From positions 1 to 7,477 of the forward strand of contig SCVQ01000509.1 of NCBI GenBank assembly GCA_004296865.1: DNA of 7,477 nucleotides. Direction: 5' to 3'. The position numbers and the translations under genes are program-made. The DNA comes from Nitrospirota bacterium. Its GTDB lineage: Bacteria > Nitrospirota > Nitrospiria > Nitrospirales > Nitrospiraceae. The notes below the pieces were generated by a model. The model saw only the letters and a program-made list of their open reading frames with translations. It had not been told where the DNA came from and did not search any database. Positions 1 to 6,214 of this stretch are shown in pieces (the stretch's first letter is position 1; the number at the start of each line of letters is the position of its first letter).

Positions 1-532
1 GATCCGACACCTCGCACAAGTCGGCCTTTGATGCCACGACGTAGATAAACCGCCTCCCCAACAACCGACAGATCACCGCATAGGCCCCGACTTCCGCCCC
101 GGCCCCAGCATGCAGGTAGACATCGGCGTCAATCACCCGCAATTGACGCCACATGTCCATGAAGGCGTCGAGCCATTGTCCTGGATGGCCTGAAACACGG
201 CTTTTCCCTTGCCTCGCGACGAGCGTCAGGCAACCCTGCGGCTCGATTGCCGGAGCCTCGGCCACTGTCGTCAGCACGGAAATCAGAAACCGCTCATCGG
301 CCGAGAGGGCCTTGGCCAAGAGAAAGAACTGCACTTCGGCCCCGCCGAAAGGCAGGCGACTGTCCGGCCGATAGAGTCCAAAGCCGAGCGGCGAGATGAA
401 GCAGACCTTGAGGGGAGCCCCACCGACACTCAGCCCTTCGAGCCCTGTCCCAAGAGAGTCTCTTCCGCTAGGACATCCCGACGCAATCTCCGGACTGGCC
501 GGTTCCGACTTACACAGCGGCGCCGACGACAT
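1..532 (-). CDS. GT4-type glycosyltransferase, N-terminal part (3'-partial)
   Basis: An open frame of 177 codons runs off the left edge. After a 40-residue, Gly/Ser-rich, probably disordered leader, the Rossmann strand LKVCFISPLGFGLYRP (41-56) begins. RLPFGGAEVQFFLLAKAL (59-76) follows; GGAEVQ is the usual glycine-rich acceptor-side loop of GT4 enzymes. The stretch DADVYLHAGAGAEVGAYAVICRLLGRRFIYVVAS (135-168) fits the end of the N-terminal domain. The catalytic, donor-binding C-terminal half (EX7E motif) lies outside the window. ATG 532 is chosen because an exceptionally strong Shine-Dalgarno (GAGGAGAGGAGG) ends 7 nt before it. The start lies inside the preceding methyltransferase gene (23-nt overlap). 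No other ATG, GTG or TTG occurs between it and strand beta-1. The role is presumably glycan assembly on a lipid carrier; the sugar is unknown. Confidence 0.85.
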   Translation of the reverse strand, partial: MSSAPLCKSEPASPEIASGCPSGRDSLGTGLEGLSVGGAPLKVCFISPLGFGLYRPDSRLPFGGAEVQFFLLAKALSADERFLISVLTTVAEAPAIEPQGCLTLVARQGKSRVSGHPGQWLDAFMDMWRQLRVIDADVYLHAGAGAEVGAYAVICRLLGRRFIYVVASKADLCEVSD

Positions 533-1565
533 CGGCAAGCCTCCTCTCCTCGATACCCGCAGAACCCTCGCTCGCTCCGCCTGCACGGCGCTTGCCGCGA
601 AGGCTGATCGCCCCCCCGCATTGACCGAACCGGAACACGTCCAACCGACGTCGGTATTTGATCGGCGAGGTCACGCAGAGGTCTTCAAAGCCGGCGTTCC
701 GGAACCAGCCGCAGACTTCCGCCACGCGATGCAAATGGTTGTAGCGAGGCGAATACCAATCGTAGAGTCCGAACTGAGCCGTCTCGGCGTCCAACGTTGC
801 GGTGAGATCACCGGACGGCACGCAAGCGATGAACCCGCGGACGAGTTGGAACACCAGCCGGTTGCCGATCACCAATCGGCCGCACCAGCGATACCGTCTT
901 TCCGGGGAAAGCCGCCTCATGACCTTGCGCAACATTTCCGTGCCCCACACCTTGATCGGATTCCGCCGCTCATAGACCATGACATGCAGCCAGCCCCCGG
1001 GCCGCACAAGAGGCGCGATCGCTCGAAAGGCGGTCTCCGTATGGCACGTATGGTGGAGTACGCCCCAGCTCACCACGAAGTCGAACTGCTCCGGCCGAAA
1101 CGGCAGCTGAAACACACTCGCCTGGATCACGGTGACTTCGCCAAGGCCGCTCGTCACGGCCCTGGTGATCTCGACCGCCGCATCGCTGACATCCACGGCG
1201 ACGACCTTGGCGCCCAAGGATGCCATCGCATAGGTCCAGCGACCGGACCCACAGCCCACATCCAAAACGGTTTTGCCCTTGAAATGGTCCCGCGGCAATT
1301 GCACATCGGCCAGCCAGGCTTGGATGAGATCGGGCGAAATCCGCAGATACGCGGCGCTCCGATATCGGCGATGCTCGAAGTCGAAGGCCTGCCTGGTCTG
1401 CTCCTCAACTCGAGTCAACGAGGGCACCATCCGCACAACGTCTCCTCGGACGGGATACGCCTCTCCGCAACCGGCACAGTCATACCCGGTCTGACCCTTT
1501 CGCAAGTCGGCCTTGCAGCGCGGACACCGCAGGCTCAGCGTACTTGTGTCAATTCCAACTGGCAT
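510..1565 (-). CDS. Second Trm112-like zinc-ribbon SAM methyltransferase
   Basis: A 351-residue paralogue of the methyltransferase at 4435-3491. Zinc ribbon: C14-PR-C17 and C30-AG-C33. SAM domain: VLDVGCGSGRW (100-110), KVVAVDVSDAA (120-130), QASVFQLPFRPEQFDFVVSWGVLHHT (148-173) and LVRPGGWLHVMVYE (186-199). The C-terminal signature LYDWYSPRYNHLH...EVCGWFRNAGFED matches the DVYAPRYQ...EVMGWF of the paralogue. ATG 1565 overlaps the end of asnB by 31 nt. It is the only usable start, because a TGA lies in frame just upstream and no other ATG, GTG or TTG precedes the first Cys pair. Its Shine-Dalgarno is weak, so re-initiation after asnB translation is likely. After ISLRGKRR (320-327), which aligns with the end of the paralogue (VSVRGRKP), about 24 extra residues follow. 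These contain the ribosome binding site and start of the next gene. The substrate is probably a sugar or glycan but cannot be specified. Confidence 0.9.
   Translation of the reverse strand: MPVGIDTSTLSLRCPRCKADLRKGQTGYDCAGCGEAYPVRGDVVRMVPSLTRVEEQTRQAFDFEHRRYRSAAYLRISPDLIQAWLADVQLPRDHFKGKTVLDVGCGSGRWTYAMASLGAKVVAVDVSDAAVEITRAVTSGLGEVTVIQASVFQLPFRPEQFDFVVSWGVLHHTCHTETAFRAIAPLVRPGGWLHVMVYERRNPIKVWGTEMLRKVMRRLSPERRYRWCGRLVIGNRLVFQLVRGFIACVPSGDLTATLDAETAQFGLYDWYSPRYNHLHRVAEVCGWFRNAGFEDLCVTSPIKYRRRLDVFRFGQCGGAISLRGKRRAGGASEGSAGIEERRLADVVGAAV
540..551 (-). promoter_or_regulatory. Strong ribosome binding site inside the upstream methyltransferase gene
   Basis: The coding strand reads GAGGAGAGGAGG, an extended purine run with two overlapping anti-Shine-Dalgarno matches, 7 nt before ATG 532. 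It lies within the last codons of the methyltransferase (its EERR residues). It fixes the start of the partial glycosyltransferase and suggests that this gene is translated well independently of its upstream neighbour. Confidence 0.8.
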
Positions 1566-3442
1566 GGCTGGCGATCATCCACATAATCTCTGTGCCACAG
1601 TTCCAACATCAGAAGGGCGTAGAGCCGATAGGCATGGTTCTCGCCGGCTCGCTGATGACGATCCAACAACTCTCTGACCACACCAGGACGAAAATAGCCC
1701 CGACCGACGGCTTGGGAGGACAACAGAGTATCCCGGACAAACTCCCGGCAGTCCTCGCGGAACCACCGGTCGATCGGCACCCCGAAACCCATTTTCGGAC
1801 GGTCCAGAATGCGATCGGGCAAAACTCCTCGCATCGCTTCTTTCAACAGATACTTGCCTTGGCCATTACGGACCTTCATCTCGACCGGGAGCGAAGCCGA
1901 AAGCTCCATCAGCTTATGATCCAAGAAGGGCGAGCGGGCTTCGAGGCCATGAGCCATGGTCGCCCGATCCACTTTTACCAATAGATCGTCCGGCAGGTAG
2001 CTGCGCGTATCCACTGCAAGCAACTGATCGAGTAACTCCGTCGCCTTGGCTTCGTCAAACCAGGACGTCAGGAGGTCATAGGAATCCTGGCCGGAGACAA
2101 GGGCGGCGAAATCCGGCTGATACAACCGGGTTTTTTCGTCCTGAGAGAAATACCGGATACGCTCCAGGTAAGTCCGGCTGAACGGAGCCAGAAGCAATTC
2201 CAGCTTCCGGGATAGTCTCGAGTGCGATCCTGTGCCATGACCGGACGGCAGAAACGACTGGAGACAGTCGCCCATTGTGCCGGACAGCCACCTCGTCGCC
2301 TGTCCCTCCCATGGAGAGAAACTGTAACGGGGATAGCCAGCCAGTAACTCATCGCCTCCATCTCCGTTCAGCGCCACGGTTACGAACTGCCGGCTGAGTT
2401 GCGAGACATAGTACGTCGGAATCGCCGAGGAGTCCGCATAGGGCTCGTCATAGACCTTCACAAGCGTCGGCAGGATTTCCATGGCGGAAGGCTCGATGAT
2501 GAACTCATGGTGATCCGTCCCGAAACGAGCCGCCACCTCCCTGGCATAAGGCAATTCGTTGAAGGCGGCATCCTTGAAACCGATCGAGAAGGTCTTGACC
2601 GGCTGCGACATCAGCCGGCTCATGATCGCCACCACGCTGCTGGAATCCACTCCCCCGCTCAAAAACGCGCCCAACGGCACATCGCTAGCCAGGCGCAGCC
2701 GCACCGACTCGGTCAGCAGGGAGAGAAACTCTTCCTTGATCGCAGGCTCGGCCATGCCCTTGCGCTTGGCGTCATAGTCGAGCGACCAATAGGCGCTCTC
2801 CGAAACCTTGCCCTGCTCATAAACCAGGACGTGAGCGGGGGGAAGCTTCCGGATGGTTTTGAAAATCGTGAGGGGGGTGGGGATGTATTGAAACGTGAGG
2901 TAGTGGTGGATGGCGACAGGATCGACGGCGGGAACAGGCTTCTCCACCAATAAAGCTTTCAGTTCGGAGGCAAAACACAGGCCGTCATCCGCGAGGGAAT
3001 AGAACAGCGGCTTCTTGCCCAGGCGATCGCGGGCCAGCACGAGCCGCTGGTTCGGCTCGTCCCAGATCGCAAGGGCGAACATGCCTCGGAGCATCGGCAG
3101 ACAAGCCACCCCGTGGTCTTCGTACAAAGCCAACAACACTTCCGTATCGGTCCTGGAACGGAAGGTTCTGGATGAACGGAGACTGGCCCGCAGCTCCTCA
3201 TAGTTGTAGATCTCGCCGTTGAAGACGATCCGGATCGTTCCGGCCTCGTTCGCCATGGGCTGCTGTCCGGCCCGGCTCAGATCCAGGATGCTGAGCCGCT
3301 GATGCGCCAGGCCCACGTGCCCCTTGACGTAGAGGCCCTGATCGTCAGGCCCCCGGTGGCGAAGACTCGCCCCCATGGCCGCGATCACCCGCGCATCCAC
3401 AGGCCTCCGATCCGCCGTGACTCGTCCCGCAATCCCGCACAT
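1535..3442 (-). CDS. asnB: Asparagine synthase (glutamine-hydrolysing)-type amidotransferase
   Basis: A full-length 635-residue class II glutamine amidotransferase/ATP-pyrophosphatase. It starts MCGIAG, so Cys2 becomes the N-terminal nucleophile after Met removal. The glutaminase site is intact: R49 in HQRLS, N75-G76-E77 in FNGEIYN, and D99 in RTDTE. The synthetase half has the PP-loop LSGGVDSSS (261-269), FSIGF (285-289), YDEPYADSSAIPTY (331-344) and GDGGDE (360-365). The closing part includes VDRATMAHGLEARSPFLDH (491-509) and KMGFGVPIDRWFRED (550-564). The family transfers ammonia from glutamine to a carboxylate activated by AMP. In polysaccharide clusters such proteins (for example WbpS-like) are thought to amidate uronic acids or similar sugars rather than make free asparagine, and its place between methyltransferases favours that here. 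GAGGG lies 10 nt before the ATG, and a 48-nt gap separates it from the preceding gene. The gene symbol names the family, not a proven function. Confidence 0.93.
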   Translation of the reverse strand: MCGIAGRVTADRRPVDARVIAAMGASLRHRGPDDQGLYVKGHVGLAHQRLSILDLSRAGQQPMANEAGTIRIVFNGEIYNYEELRASLRSSRTFRSRTDTEVLLALYEDHGVACLPMLRGMFALAIWDEPNQRLVLARDRLGKKPLFYSLADDGLCFASELKALLVEKPVPAVDPVAIHHYLTFQYIPTPLTIFKTIRKLPPAHVLVYEQGKVSESAYWSLDYDAKRKGMAEPAIKEEFLSLLTESVRLRLASDVPLGAFLSGGVDSSSVVAIMSRLMSQPVKTFSIGFKDAAFNELPYAREVAARFGTDHHEFIIEPSAMEILPTLVKVYDEPYADSSAIPTYYVSQLSRQFVTVALNGDGGDELLAGYPRYSFSPWEGQATRWLSGTMGDCLQSFLPSGHGTGSHSRLSRKLELLLAPFSRTYLERIRYFSQDEKTRLYQPDFAALVSGQDSYDLLTSWFDEAKATELLDQLLAVDTRSYLPDDLLVKVDRATMAHGLEARSPFLDHKLMELSASLPVEMKVRNGQGKYLLKEAMRGVLPDRILDRPKMGFGVPIDRWFREDCREFVRDTLLSSQAVGRGYFRPGVVRELLDRHQRAGENHAYRLYALLMLELWHRDYVDDRQPCQLELTQVR

Positions 3443-3452
3443 CGTTACAATT

Positions 3453-3457
3453 CCCTC
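3453..3457 (-). promoter_or_regulatory. Ribosome binding site of the asnB-type gene
   Basis: GAGGG on the coding strand sits 10 nt before ATG 3442, inside the 48-nt spacer. It supports MCGIAG as the start, which the catalytic Cys2 requires anyway. This is the only gene in the window, apart from the glycosyltransferase at 6141, that does not overlap its upstream neighbour. Confidence 0.6.
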
Positions 3458-3490
3458 ACGAATAGGTCCCGGTCTGCCGTCCGATTCCCA

Positions 3491-4435
3491 TCACGCTGCT
3501 GGCTTACGTCCCCGGACCGACACGGGGAAACTCAAGGCCGACACAGATTCCAGCATGGCCTCCTTGAACCAGCCCATGACTTCCGGCTCCTCGTGTTTCC
3601 ACTGATAGCGGGGCGCATAGACATCGAAGGTGTCCATGACGTCCCAGGCCAAGCCCCGTCCCTGATTACTCGTCGGAACATGGTACGCCGCCCGACCGAG
3701 CAGCGGCACCTTCGCCAAAAAGTGCAACATAGGCACGACGACCCAACAGAGCCCATACAACAGCCGCTCCGGCAGCCCCACCGTCAGCTTCCGCACCCGA
3801 TCCAGACGTTTGGAATATTCCCCGGCCCAGACGTAGACCCAAATCGCAATGACCCCGTTCGGTTTCAACAAGGGCGTCAAAGCCAGAAAAGCCTCTCTGG
3901 TGCTGGGCGTGTGATGCAAGACACCGATGCTGTAGATTGCATCAAAAGTCGCAGGACGAAATGGCGGCTTGAACACGTCGGCCTGGATGATGTGGATCCC
4001 CCGTCGTCTCCCCATATTTGCATAGGCCGCGTCTACGGCGTAGGAAAGGTCCAGTCCAATCACTTCCGCGCCTGCGTCGGCTGCCACCTCCATGAACCGA
4101 CCCGTCCCGCATCCCACATCCAGGGTCAACTTGCCGGCGAGGTCGGAACCTGTAAATCCGGTCTTGGTCTCAAACGTCTTGTGCGATTCGGCATGGCCCG
4201 AGAGGGAGTCCACCTGGGTCTTCCGGTGCACGTTCCATTGGAAAGAAAAACTCCCGACATAGGCGTCGGTCTCGACGAACCTGGGAATCCCCTTGAGGAT
4301 CGGATAGCTCCGCTTGCAGTGCCCGCACTGCAAGCGTCCCTCTTCAATCTCCTGCTCATCGCGCTGGGCGACGGTCATGGCAAGAGATTCTCGACAGGTC
4401 GGACAGACCAGGTACTGAAGCAGGGACTCTTTCAT
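3491..4435 (-). CDS. Trm112-like zinc-ribbon SAM methyltransferase
   Basis: A 314-residue protein. The N-terminal Trm112-like zinc ribbon has two Cys pairs, C11-PT-C14 and C37-GH-C40, followed by the usual SYPILKGIPRFV segment (43-54). The class I SAM methyltransferase domain follows: TLDVGCGTGRF (104-114, motif I), EVIGLDLS (124-131, beta-2 acid), QADVFKPPFRPATFDAIYSIGVLHHT (151-176, motifs II-IV) and LLKPNGVIAIWVY (189-201). The C-terminal part has a hydrophobic patch (226-247, containing WVVVPMLHFLAKVPLL) and the signature DVYAPRYQWKHEEPEVMGWF (271-290), also found in the second zinc-ribbon methyltransferase of this operon. It starts at the ATG of an ATGA overlap with the preceding glycosyltransferase; an AGGAG lies 11 nt upstream. 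It probably methylates a sugar, glycan or lipid-linked intermediate in the cytoplasm. Fold assignment is firm, substrate unknown. Confidence 0.9.
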   Translation of the reverse strand: MKESLLQYLVCPTCRESLAMTVAQRDEQEIEEGRLQCGHCKRSYPILKGIPRFVETDAYVGSFSFQWNVHRKTQVDSLSGHAESHKTFETKTGFTGSDLAGKLTLDVGCGTGRFMEVAADAGAEVIGLDLSYAVDAAYANMGRRRGIHIIQADVFKPPFRPATFDAIYSIGVLHHTPSTREAFLALTPLLKPNGVIAIWVYVWAGEYSKRLDRVRKLTVGLPERLLYGLCWVVVPMLHFLAKVPLLGRAAYHVPTSNQGRGLAWDVMDTFDVYAPRYQWKHEEPEVMGWFKEAMLESVSALSFPVSVRGRKPAA

Positions 4436-6141
4436 GCGACCACGCGCTCCTGTTCCACGGGCAACGGTACGGCCTCATAACAAGCCGCAATCTGCGCTGC
4501 GGCCAGGTCCGCCGAAAAACAGGCCCTGGCGCGCTCCGAGGCGGCCGCCGTCACCCGTTTTCTCAACCCCTGGTCGCGCAGGAAAGTCAGGACGCCTTGC
4601 GCCACAGCCTCCGCATCCCCGCAAGGCGTTACGAAGCCGGTCTCTCCGTCCACCACCGCTTCGGCCGCCCCTCCGGCCGCCGTGGTTACGACCGCTGTTC
4701 CCAGGACCGCTGCTTCCAACAGCACATTCGGCAAACCCTCGCTGACTGAGGTGAGCACGAGCACATCGAGGACCCCGATCACGGCCAAAGCATCCCGACG
4801 TTCGCCCAAGATTTGGACCAGTCCGGAAAGGCCGAGCCTCGTAATACCCGTTTCGATCTCCCCACGCATCGGCCCGTCCCCCACGATGAGAAAACGCACA
4901 TCAGGCCTTGACCGGCTGATAGCCTGTGCGGCTCGGAGAAACGTCTCATGGTCCTTCTCCCGAGACAGACGGCCCACGATGCCGATAGCGGAAGCCCCGA
5001 CCGGCAAGCCCATTTCGGCCTTGAGCCTGGCCTGTTGCGCAGCATCCTGAAACCAAGCCCCCTCCGCTTCAATTCCGTTATAGACCCTCCGACACTTGCC
5101 GGCCGGAGCGAAGGCCCATCGCCGATGCTCATCGAGGACCGCGTTCGAGTTGGCAATCAGATACGTTTGGAGCGGCGCGGTCAACACATCAAGGGCACGC
5201 TGCCATCGTGGATAGAACCAGGGAAACCGGCCCGGCCGCTCGCTGCGCAGAGAGCCGACGATGACGGGAGTGCCGGCGATCGATCCGGCAATCGCCCCCA
5301 AGGCCGCCGCATAATGCAGCCAGGCATGCAAGACATGACAAGGCTGCGCGCGGAGATATCCGACGAGCTGCCAGACCACCCCGATCTTTTCGAAACGACG
5401 ATAGGGGTCCAGGTGCGTGATCGGCACGTCCAACGACCGGATCATCGGCTCAAAAAACCGGTCCGGCGTGGTCAAAGTGACCACCTCAGGGACCCACCGG
5501 TTTCGATCGAGATGCTTGAGATAGGAGGCCAGCTGCCGTTGGGCTCCTCCGAGCCCCAGGCTCGGGATAAACAGGACCAGGCGCTGCTTCACAGCCGGCC
5601 GAGCTTCATCCAAGTTGGCACGAAACAGCGACATGCCCATCGCCCTGAGCCCCTTGATCGCAAGCGCGCCCCCCCCCAAGGCAAAGAGTCCCAACACATC
5701 TCCCCAGCGCCTACTCAGACTCCACAGGCGCTGGACCAGCGCCTGCAAAGTGCGGACGCCTACACACGCAACTAGGCTGTTCAGCATCCACAGGCTACGG
5801 CTCCATTCTCGGAACCGGCCACAGTTGTTGTAAGAGGCGATGCGCACAATCCCATGCACGATGGGCACACGACGGAAGGTCCAGTAGCGAACGCCAAGCC
5901 GATCCTCGAAGGGGATCACGCAAAGATCCACCCCAGCGCTCCACGGCGCCGGAGCCGCCAGAAGCCCGCATTGGGAAGGCATTCGGTACACCTCCGAAAA
6001 GACAAGCGCCCTGCGGGCGCGCTGGAGGTCCGGCTCATGGATCAGACCAACCACGTCAGCATCGGGATACCGCGACAACACAACATTCCTCGCAGTTACA
6101 GCGTGCTCAAAGGAGCCTGTCTGGATCACCAATATCCGCAT
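4432..6141 (-). CDS. Glycosyltransferase: GT9-like N-terminal domain fused to GT4 domain
   Basis: This 569-residue protein has two parts. Residues 1-140 open with MRILVIQTGSFEHA and contain VDLCVIPFEDRLGVRYW (71-87). They resemble the first Rossmann half of GT9/heptosyltransferase-like proteins without an obvious second half. A hydrophobic segment follows at 149-169 (VLGLFALGGGALAIKGL) and could associate with the membrane. Residues 187-560 are a complete GT4 retaining glycosyltransferase: FIPSLGLGGAQRQ (191-203), HAWLHYAAALG (272-282), VYNGIE (353-358), IGIVGRLSREKD (386-397), FLIVGDGPM (417-425) and the EX7E motif E468-GLPNVLL-E476, followed by GGAAEAVVDGETGFV. GT4 enzymes use nucleotide sugars and act at the inner membrane on lipid-linked acceptors. 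ATG 6141 is chosen because it sits directly before strand beta-1. An in-frame GTG at 6198 (19 more residues) has a somewhat better AGGG-containing leader and cannot be excluded. The stop overlaps the next ATG by 4 nt (ATGA). A nine-G run codes for Gly156-158. Donor and acceptor are unknown. Confidence 0.9.
   Translation of the reverse strand: MRILVIQTGSFEHAVTARNVVLSRYPDADVVGLIHEPDLQRARRALVFSEVYRMPSQCGLLAAPAPWSAGVDLCVIPFEDRLGVRYWTFRRVPIVHGIVRIASYNNCGRFREWSRSLWMLNSLVACVGVRTLQALVQRLWSLSRRWGDVLGLFALGGGALAIKGLRAMGMSLFRANLDEARPAVKQRLVLFIPSLGLGGAQRQLASYLKHLDRNRWVPEVVTLTTPDRFFEPMIRSLDVPITHLDPYRRFEKIGVVWQLVGYLRAQPCHVLHAWLHYAAALGAIAGSIAGTPVIVGSLRSERPGRFPWFYPRWQRALDVLTAPLQTYLIANSNAVLDEHRRWAFAPAGKCRRVYNGIEAEGAWFQDAAQQARLKAEMGLPVGASAIGIVGRLSREKDHETFLRAAQAISRSRPDVRFLIVGDGPMRGEIETGITRLGLSGLVQILGERRDALAVIGVLDVLVLTSVSEGLPNVLLEAAVLGTAVVTTAAGGAAEAVVDGETGFVTPCGDAEAVAQGVLTFLRDQGLRKRVTAAASERARACFSADLAAAQIAACYEAVPLPVEQERVVA
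4447..4451 (-). promoter_or_regulatory. Probable ribosome binding site of the first zinc-ribbon methyltransferase
   Basis: AGGAG on the coding strand lies 11 nt before ATG 4435, within the last codons of the glycosyltransferase gene. Together with the ATGA overlap it supports this start. The spacing is slightly long, so coupling probably matters more. Confidence 0.45.
5669..5677 (-). repeat. Homopolymeric G9 tract inside the glycosyltransferase gene
   Basis: The plus strand reads nine consecutive C, so the coding strand has nine G within TTG GGG GGG GGC GCG (Leu-Gly-Gly-Gly-Ala, residues 155-159). It lies between the N-terminal domain and the GT4 domain. Translating by hand, gain of one G leads to a TGA about 20 codons on, and loss of one G also leads to a TGA within about 30 codons. 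Either shift would remove the whole GT4 domain. As given, the frame is ON. Slipped-strand switching is an inference. Confidence 0.85.
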
Positions 6142-6158
6142 AGGGTTCGACCCGATTG

Positions 6159-6177
6159 CACCGACAACATTTCGGTG
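6159..6177 (-). other. Small inverted repeat in the 73-nt gap before the glycosyltransferase
   Basis: CACCGA and TCGGTG form a perfect 6-bp stem with a 7-nt loop in the transcript, 17 nt upstream of ATG 6141. No run of U follows, so it does not look like an intrinsic terminator. If the GTG at 6198 is the true start, the repeat is simply coding. It may be chance. Confidence 0.3.
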
Positions 6178-6214
6178 AGGTAGCCCACGCGATGTCACTC
6201 AACACACCCTGACG

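Noticed and set aside
396..1586. Long plus-strand open frame (396 codons) opposite the second zinc-ribbon methyltransferase.
   Set aside because: It is codon-aligned with the minus-strand gene. In that register its stops would need sense TTA, CTA or TCA codons, which are rare in G+C-rich genes, so long antisense frames arise by default. Its translation has no recognisable domain, while the minus strand has a full methyltransferase.
3302..4480. Long plus-strand open frame (392 codons) opposite the first zinc-ribbon methyltransferase, similar in length to the one opposite its paralogue.
   Set aside because: It is in the same codon-aligned antisense register, so the same explanation holds. The similar length follows from the two sense genes being paralogues. 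Its translation is rich in Arg, His and Pro with no family features.
4948..5775. Plus-strand open frame of 275 codons opposite the fused glycosyltransferase.
   Set aside because: The minus strand here carries the uninterrupted GT4 motifs. The plus-strand translation is low in recognisable structure.
6143..6153. GGGTTCGACCC, resembling a tRNA T-arm loop (GGTTCGA).
   Set aside because: No acceptor stem, anticodon arm or D-arm can be placed around it. It is a short chance palindrome just upstream of a start codon.
6159..6177. Intrinsic terminator between the methyltransferase and the fused glycosyltransferase.
   Set aside because: The stem is only 6 bp and no U-run follows on the transcribed strand. 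The genes appear to continue as one operon.
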